NCBI RefSeq assembly: GCF_905404315.1 | Contig: NC_066270.1 | Coordinates: 10,682,001 to 10,746,000 of the forward strand | Origin: Leptidea sinapis | Taxonomy: Eukaryota; Arthropoda; Insecta; Lepidoptera; Pieridae | Reading direction: 5' to 3' | Length of the DNA: 64,000 nucleotides | Shown here: one piece after another, positions 57,931-64,000 of the stretch | How the letters are laid out: every line of letters starts with the position of its first letter | Numbering within the stretch: the first letter of the stretch is position 1 | Notes under the pieces: model-generated | What the model saw: the letters and a program-made list of their open reading frames with translations, nothing else | Databases searched by the model: none | What the model was told of the DNA's origin: nothing | Position numbers and translations under genes: made by a program

Positions 57931-58971
57931 CGATGAATGACTTCGAACCGCCCGTGGACATCCGCAACAACAGGGCAAGAGATGCGTTGCCGGCTTTTAA
58001 CGTGGGAGCTCTTTTCTTGAAGGTCCCTAAGTGGCATCATTTCAGGAAAACAGCAGCTGGTAATTCATTCCACAAAGAGGCTGTGCGAGGCAAGAATTTT
58101 TTTCCAAAACGCGCGGATGTGGAATGCTAGACGTCAACGTGATGCTGGTGGTACGTCGACAACGTCATGTCCAGTGGTGGAATTCGGCCGCTAAAATCAA
58201 CCCAAACAGCACATTCCGTGATAATATTGGTAGAAGATGCCGAGAGAATTCACAGGTTCTGTCATTTTTCCTCCTCTTCCATTAAAGTGGGGTGATGCAG
58301 GAAATTTATTCTATGGCCGTTTAGCAAGATTTTGGCTAATTAAGTAAACAAATTATTTAGATAGAACATTCAACTTATTGTAAGAAATTTGCAGCTGTTA
58401 TGGAAACAGACAAAATTAATCTAGGTTTCTTAAGGTCGAGTCGTTCTTGAGAATTGAGATTCAGTCCTAGATATCAAAACTAATATTTTTTTGAGTTCAA
58501 TAAATTCAGATCTTCATCCTTATTTTTACGTCGTCGTCAACACTCAACTGTCATTATATTACTCAACATGCTATTTACTCTCTGTTATATTATCAATAAT
58601 CTTGTCATTATTGTCACTTGTGGGATTAGGGTTAGGGATATTATTATTTTTGTAATCGGTCATTATTGCGATTTGCGATAAGCTTTATCAATATCTAATA
58701 TAAACAACAAAAAAAGCTACAAGTTGTTCTTTAGTGGTACATGTGCATTAAAACTTTAAATAGTTATTAAGCTAAGACTTCTTATGGGTTTGAACTGGAA
58801 TCTATGACATAAAAATCATAATAAAATAATTTAGGGCAGGTCGAGTAACTTTATTATGACTCATGTTATGACAGTATTATTACTAATAATCCAAGGCTAG
58901 GTGACAGCATAATAAGCTAGATATTGAAAGTAATTGAATGATCTTTCATCAGGTATATTGCATTTCATAAA
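57931..58971. other. Repeat relic and 5' flank of the next gene
   Basis: 57931-58260 resembles a LINE 3' region (frame 57933-58130: NNRARDALPAFNVGALF), of a type scattered in Lepidoptera. The rest is AT-rich. TTTCATCAG at 58945-58951 could be a splice acceptor for a 5' UTR exon of the gene that starts at 58972. Confidence 0.4.
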
Positions 58972-61900
58972 ATGAATGATAAAATGTCTGAAGTGGAAGA
59001 AAAAGTTGTTATGACTCCTAAAAGCAAAACTGCAACATCAACCACATTAATTGTGGAGAGGAAAGCAGTTGTTGCTGAACCCAGTGATAAGATTCATGTA
59101 GCAGGAGGAGACCATACTGGAATAATTATCAATAAGGAAAAGAATTTGGGTATGCATTGATATAGCTAACAATACTACTCTTGGGTGAAAAATCCTATTA
59201 TTTAGACTTATTCTTCTATCTTGTTTATGTCTATAATATTAATTATTATTAAATTTGATAGAATCTAATTATAATAGTTAACAATTTGTATGGATCTATA
59301 ATCATGGGGAATAAATAACATTTGATTTGATTAAGCTGCAGTGACAAATTGATCTAAATTTGTTAATAAGTTTGCCAATGATCATAGGACTCACTGGTAA
59401 GGATCAACTATTGAAACATGAATTTATAATATTGATATTATTTGGAATTAAATATGTATTACATAAAATACATTTTAAAGATTTGCCTCATATTATATTT
59501 AAAAACTTCTTTTATTTTCTATCAGCTCCCTTAATGTTAGGTGTAAATATCCAATAACCACCAATGTGTTATGTTGGACCAATTTTAACAAGACCGCAGA
59601 TTTTTCAACTTATACATACTAATGTAGGTTGTATGTTAAAACACCAGGTGATCAAGCTGTTATTTTTATATTCGAAATAACTATTTTTTTTTAATGTTTC
59701 AGAGAATGGTGTAACAGAACAGTGCCATGCACAATTAGAGTTCTGTGTGTATCTAGTATCTGCTGTGGATGGATCACATACCAGGGAAGCTAGAGCACTT
59801 CGATTTTGGTTTAAACCCACAGTTCCTCTACAAGACTGTCCACATGAAGCACAAGCCTTCTTTAGAGAACTTGTTAGCCCTCAAAATTTTCCTAAGGGTA
59901 TAAATATATTTTTTTAAATTATTACATTGAGTATTTGATTATTTTGAATAGAGCCTTTAATTTTTTTATTTGGAAAATATAATGTGTACTTAACATCTTA
60001 TATTTATTGATAGATGAAGATTTTTAATTTATATATTATATACATGATAAAAATGAAATTCTCAGTAGAATGCTACTAGCCTGGAATAGACATGCTACTA
60101 TAAAAGCACACTTGTTTGCTACTAGGTAGTACACTCTCAGTAGCAGGCTCTCTAAATATATGCATTTGTTCATGAAAAGCATAGTTATAATACTTCAATT
60201 ATATTTTATTTATTTATCGGAATTAACACTAAAGAAAACTCAAATCATTTGTATAATTATGGATTTCCGCAAAGTAACACCTACTTCAATAAATTTACTG
60301 GGAATTATACTTTTTAGTTGGTGTTAAACTAGTTTTAGTCTCTGCCATGTGGCCATAGGAATATTTCATTCTATTAATAGTTTCATTTGTTAATGAATTA
60401 AAAATAAAAAGTGTTTAAATTTTCAGATTATGTGGGCTTCATTAAAAAGATCATAAAATTGATGCAAAATAAATACCATGAATTAAAAGTTTTGGAAGTT
60501 GAACTCAGGCAGGAAGGTCATGCAACTCCACCTCCAGGTAATATAAGTTTCTAATTAGCATTAAATTAAAATAATAATTCGTTTTTATTTGACAAAGGTG
60601 ATAGAAGAGTGAGCTGGATATAAAAATATCCTTTATTCTTTCTAATTTACAATAATTTATGGGTCAATTATGGCGGGCAATTAATTGAATGGGTCATCTG
60701 ATGGTAAACAACCACTGCCACACTCTTTTTAGAGGAAACACAAGAGGCCTTTTTGGTAGGTGTACTGTTCGGATCTCTTTAATGTGAAGAGTAAAATTTG
60801 ATAGAGATTAGGTCTATATAATATACTAGTGGACCCGACAGATGTTGTCCTGTAGACACGTCTAAAATCGGTCCAGCCGTTAGGAGGAGTTCACAAACTT
60901 ACACATGAGCAGGAGAATTATATTATATGGACGGAATTGAGAATCTTAAATTCACTGAAAGAAACAAAAAAAATCATCAAAATCGGTCCAGCCATTTAGG
61001 AGGTAGTTTAATTGTGAATCTAAACCATTCTCAAATCCACCTGAAGACACACACCAATCTCAAATTCACTGGAACACACAAAAATATCATCAAAATCGGT
61101 CCAGCCGTTTAGGAGGTAGTTCAATTGTGAATCTAAACCATAACCAATATTATCCCGCTCGCACGGAACGCGAGAGGTCGCAGGTTCGAGTATCGTTCAT
61201 AAAATTTCGTTTTCAGTTTTATTTGTGTACTTAATTAATCCAAGAAGTGAGGGTTATCACTTTAAAAACATAACAAATTGTTTAGATTTGCAAGAGCGAC
61301 ATCTCAAGTCAATTTCCTAATATGAAAATATTGAGGTTAAGCAGGTTAGCAACTGTAAAGTAGATCCTGTAGATGAAGCCACAACCTGAGAGTTGAACAA
61401 TAACATACAAGATTTTATCAACGATACGTTGGCTCAGTTGGAAAGAGCGCTCGCACGGAACGCGGAAGGTCGCGGGTTCGAGTCCCGCATCGTTCATAAA
61501 ATTTTATTTTCAGTTTCATTTGTATAATATTATGTATTTTATATGAGGATATTAAATAAGTTTTAATTTAATACAGTGGCGAATGGTGTACTAACGAGTA
61601 AGAATATTTATATGCAAGTATTTTAGTTATGGTTGTATTTATGTATTATTTGATGTATCTAATGCATGAATAATTATAATTTTTAATTAATTTTATTTTG
61701 TATTGCTAGAGGAATTTGTATGCAGCGCTCAGTACATAACTTCTTAACCTGTAAGAGATTGAGACACATTAGTAATTTCCAAAATAAATTAAAAAATCAC
61801 ATGTAACACAAGTACATAGAATGTTTTTATTCTAATATATTTGCGTAAATGATCACGTCAATTAATATCACCAATAATATTAGTCTTCATGGTTAAAATT

Positions 61901-63740
61901 TAGTATCCCTTAGCACGAAGGGGTGAAGGAGAGTGAGGGGGTATCCCCTCACCCGATACTACTCTCATTACAAGGTAATGGACCGTTCCAGAGAAAAATA
62001 GTATTATAACCTAATCTTAAATTATTGCATTTTTAAGGGTTGGAAAGATGTAAACACCACACCTAAATTATAATGGGGAAGAAAGAAAGGGAAAGTGGGG
62101 GGGAACGTTTCATTACACTGTTTTTCGTATACAATTGACAGCTCTTAGCCTCCCGCTGCCATGCTAGCGCTCATGTAGCGTTGTATTCACGTGTTTTATC
62201 CGTTTTAAGGTTAGAATTTTTTTTCTTTATTTTCTTAAAAACTGTGCAATAGGTACCTTGTAATAAGAGTAGTAGCACTATAATCGTGGATCAAAGCTCT
62301 GTGAACTACAACTGTTTTTTATCTCCAAATTTGTGCTAAGAGATACTTAGTCATTTTTCTTATCTTCCTTTTGCATGTAGAATTAATAAGTTGAATTGCA
62401 TTTAATATTAGAATGTAGCACACCAGTATAATTGATTGAGGATATTTCTGTGTTTAGAGTTCAGCGACGAAGAAAATCAGGCAAATCAAACATACCTATC
62501 TGAACAGAGGGTGTTGGATATGATCGAGAATGCTTACCCGAATCCTTTGACTGTTGAAGATTTTGTAACGTAAGTATTGCATTAACCGGAACAGAATTCC
62601 GGGAAACCCTGATCGCGCCTATGCGTGAGATCGGCGTGATTTTGGCGCTCGTTCATTGTTGTGTCAATGTGTATTTATAGATTACTTATAATAAGAATGA
62701 TTTGAGTGAATGTATCTGAAAGCTATTGAAACAAGCTATAAGACATTGCAAAATAAACCATCTTATGAACAAAATAACGGTCAGAACTTGGTGAGGGAAT
62801 AGTGTGCCGTACGGCACTCTCGGTTTTGGAGTATCTGAAAAATCTAGTGCCCCGGGGCACTGCCTATTTCGGAAGGTTAAATAGAGCATGTAGAATTACT
62901 CGACCAAGCTGACTAGTGGGCATAACAAACATGTTTGTCGCGAGTTGAAGATGAGGTTCGGCGATTTCTCAAACGAAAGTTAAGAAAGAAAAATTACTTA
63001 GATCATTTATACGTAAAGATAGACTATGGTAGCTGTGATAACGTCAAAAAAATTAATTTAGATTTATCCTCTATTTTGAACAATGCACACATACTAACAA
63101 AAAGTATCATACAAATCGTTAGTGTAAGACGTAGCTTGTCATGCACACTACAGTATTAAATCTGGCCTGTTTTTAGTGGTTGTCTAACAGTAAGAGACTA
63201 TACACATATAGATACTCTATGGTAATCTTAAGGATTGTATTGTGAAATGTTGTTACTCTTTGTTATACGATTTTCGTACCAACTGTCGAGATTAAAGTAT
63301 CCAGGTCAATTAAAATAGTTGTTAAAATTAATTTATTGATCTCATTATGTTCATGACGAAACATGTAAGAAAAAATATTTATTCACTTACTTATATAAAA
63401 AATTACACTTATAAATGTCAAATATTTCATCATTACTTCGAAAACGTTGAGCTTTAATGAGAAGAAGTGGCGAGAAACTCATTGCCACTCTATTAAAACT
63501 ATGTTTATAGTTTCAGCATTTTACATTATATTTTAAACAATGTGTTCAGTTATGATTTATGATAAGGTATTTTTTGGTAATTTTAAAATAGGGATGTGTA
63601 AGTTTTCTGTTTGATGATGCAGTGTTGGAAGATGGTCAAAGGCAGAAGTGAAGGATGCTTTGGAGTCGCTGGAAGAGAAGGGACTTACAAGAACCATGTC
63701 AGAAGGATTGTATATTCGTCAACATAGTGTAGATACTCAG
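58972..63740 (+). CDS. Unrecognised protein, first five coding exons (3' end outside window)
   Basis: Exons are 58972-59149, 59703-59897, 60427-60537, 62458-62569 and 63623-63740. All are GT-AG with consistent phases (1, 1, 1, 2, 0), giving 238 residues so far. The N-terminus is polar, with MTPKSKTATSTT and KIHVAGGDHTGI. Exon 2 has CHAQLEFCVYLVSAVDGSH and ALRFWFKPTVPLQD. Exon 3 is helical and lysine-rich. Exons 4-5 (LSEQRVLDMIENAYPNPLTV, SKAEVKDALESLEEKGLTRT, then SEGLYIRQ) look like a winged-helix fold: helix, helix, then a short beta hairpin. I do not recognise the family. The start is the first ATG after a plausible acceptor; a second in-frame ATG is four codons later. Introns hold SINEs, RTE scraps and a Penelope tail. 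Confidence 0.7.
60220..60300 (+). repeat. Penelope-like element tail fragment
   Basis: GAATTAACACTAAAGAAAAC followed by CAAATCATTTGTATAATTATGG and TTTCCGCA matches the complement of 51245-51320. It lies in intron 2 of the unrecognised gene. Confidence 0.6.
60830..61140 (+). repeat. RTE-like scrap and a 114-bp tandem pair
   Basis: GTGGACCCGACAGATGTTGT at 60830 is the RTE-like start, truncated. It is followed by two units of 114 bp (60941-61054 and 61055-61140, last one partial), each with ATCGGTCCAGCC and TTTAGGAGGTAGTT. Spacing was checked with TTCACT (60951, 61065) and GGTCCA (60985, 61099). Confidence 0.7.
61150..61585 (+). repeat. Two tRNA-headed SINE copies in tandem
   Basis: Heads at about 61158-61205 (CTCGCACGGAACGCGAG, AGGTTCGAG) and 61432-61498 (GGCTCAGTTGGAAAGAGC, GCTCGCACGGAACGCGG, GGGTTCGAGTCCCGC) are similar. 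Both are followed by GTTCATAAAATTT and TTTCAGTTT. The second head has D-arm, anticodon-like and T-arm stems, but its acceptor stem pairs poorly, so I call it a SINE and not a tRNA gene. Confidence 0.65.
61586..62457. other. Intron 3 remainder
   Basis: The stretch is AT-rich. A hairpin GTGAGGGG-GTAT-CCCCTCAC occurs at about 61933-61952. No gene is seen. Confidence 0.45.
62804..62861. repeat. Two perfect palindromes of GTGCC-GGCAC type
   Basis: GTGCCGTACGGCAC (62804-62817) and AGTGCCCCGGGGCACT (62846-62861) are perfect palindromes 42 bp apart with the same outer GTGCC/GGCAC arms. They lie in intron 4 of the unrecognised gene. Confidence 0.6.
63000..63500. repeat. Dispersed repeat copy and antisense LINE tail
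   Basis: 63065-63210 matches the dispersed repeat at 20270 and 36130 (GTGTAAGACGTAGCTTGTCA, AAGAGACTATAC). 63340-63495 matches the antisense LINE 3' ends at 52673-53335 (GAGAAGAAGTGGCGAGAAAC). Confidence 0.55.
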
Positions 63741-64000
63741 GTGAATAGACACAATCATATTCTTTTGTTTTTGCCATTTGTAGGTATTTTGTAATTCTTT
63801 TGAAATTTATGGAGATCTTCATGATCTCACACACAGATGATACTCATTTAAATTGAGGTGATCCCTACACTTGTAATATGAATGACGAGACGAGACACTT
63901 TTATAACTATTGTCTTATTTTTTATTATGTATTATTACTTAATTATTCATCTGGCAAAGAGCAAATTGTACCACTTACTTAGTTAATGTTGCTAATGGTA

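Noticed and set aside
61432..61498. Possible tRNA gene
   Set aside because: D, anticodon-like and T arms can be drawn, but the acceptor stem pairs poorly, base 33 of the anticodon loop is not T, and a SINE body follows. A related copy lies 280 bp upstream.
1..64000. CRISPR arrays, bacterial operons, rRNA genes or integrated viral genomes
   Set aside because: No spaced short repeats, no Shine-Dalgarno-led gene strings, no rRNA motifs and no capsid, envelope or retroviral pol genes were seen; the reverse transcriptases here are of non-LTR type.

Overview
This window looks like nuclear DNA of a lepidopteran (moth or butterfly). The reasons are split genes with GT-AG introns, AT-rich spacers, and many repeats of types that are abundant in Lepidoptera. 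These include a CR1/jockey-like LINE whose 3' end reads TCAC..AACACCAGGTGACCC, an RTE-like repeat starting TAGCTGACCCGACAGACGTT, a tRNA-headed SINE of the Bm1 kind, and the AACCGACTTCAAAAA repeat family. There are no bacterial-style operons, rRNA genes or CRISPR arrays. Family names come from my own reading of translated sequence; no search was run.

Four host genes can be supported. (1) The 3' part of a DUF4781-type insect gene, plus strand, five exons from 2328 to 10783; it begins left of the window. (2) A complete six-exon gene, plus strand, 17815-24462, for a 319-residue ER-type membrane protein with a signal peptide, two thioredoxin-like CxxC modules and one C-terminal membrane helix. (3) A complete two-exon gene, minus strand, 44777-45871, for an ELMO-domain (ELMOD) protein. 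(4) The first five coding exons of an unrecognised gene, plus strand, 58972-63740, running off the right edge.

Most of the rest is transposable elements, many of them intron insertions. Region by region: 1-10783 holds gene 1 with foldback, LINE and RTE insertions. 10784-17814 holds small inverted-repeat elements, a 193-bp tandem repeat, a LINE 3' end and a hAT fossil. 17815-24702 is gene 2, with a LINE fragment, a SINE-bearing DNA element and a Harbinger-like MITE in its introns. 26090-30320 is a nearly full-length two-ORF LINE, followed by a mariner (30574-31625). 32200-42610 is a nest: an AACCGACTTC-type repeat, split by a pogo-like transposon, itself hit by a Tc1-like element. 43786-45900 has an RTE copy and gene 3. 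46030-49015 is a hAT element with an 8-bp target duplication close upstream of gene 3. 49185-53725 holds LINE, Penelope-like and mariner remnants. 54044-57915 is a jockey-type LINE with one frameshift in ORF2. 57916-64000 leads into gene 4, with SINEs and Penelope pieces in its introns.

No gene set here works as an operon; the host genes look functionally unrelated. I found no coordinated new biological system. The most informative signals are structural: a precise pogo insertion whose empty site sits on a sister repeat in the same window, a composite foldback element present three times, a stop-start (TAATG) overlap between LINE ORFs, and a hAT insertion in the probable ELMOD promoter.
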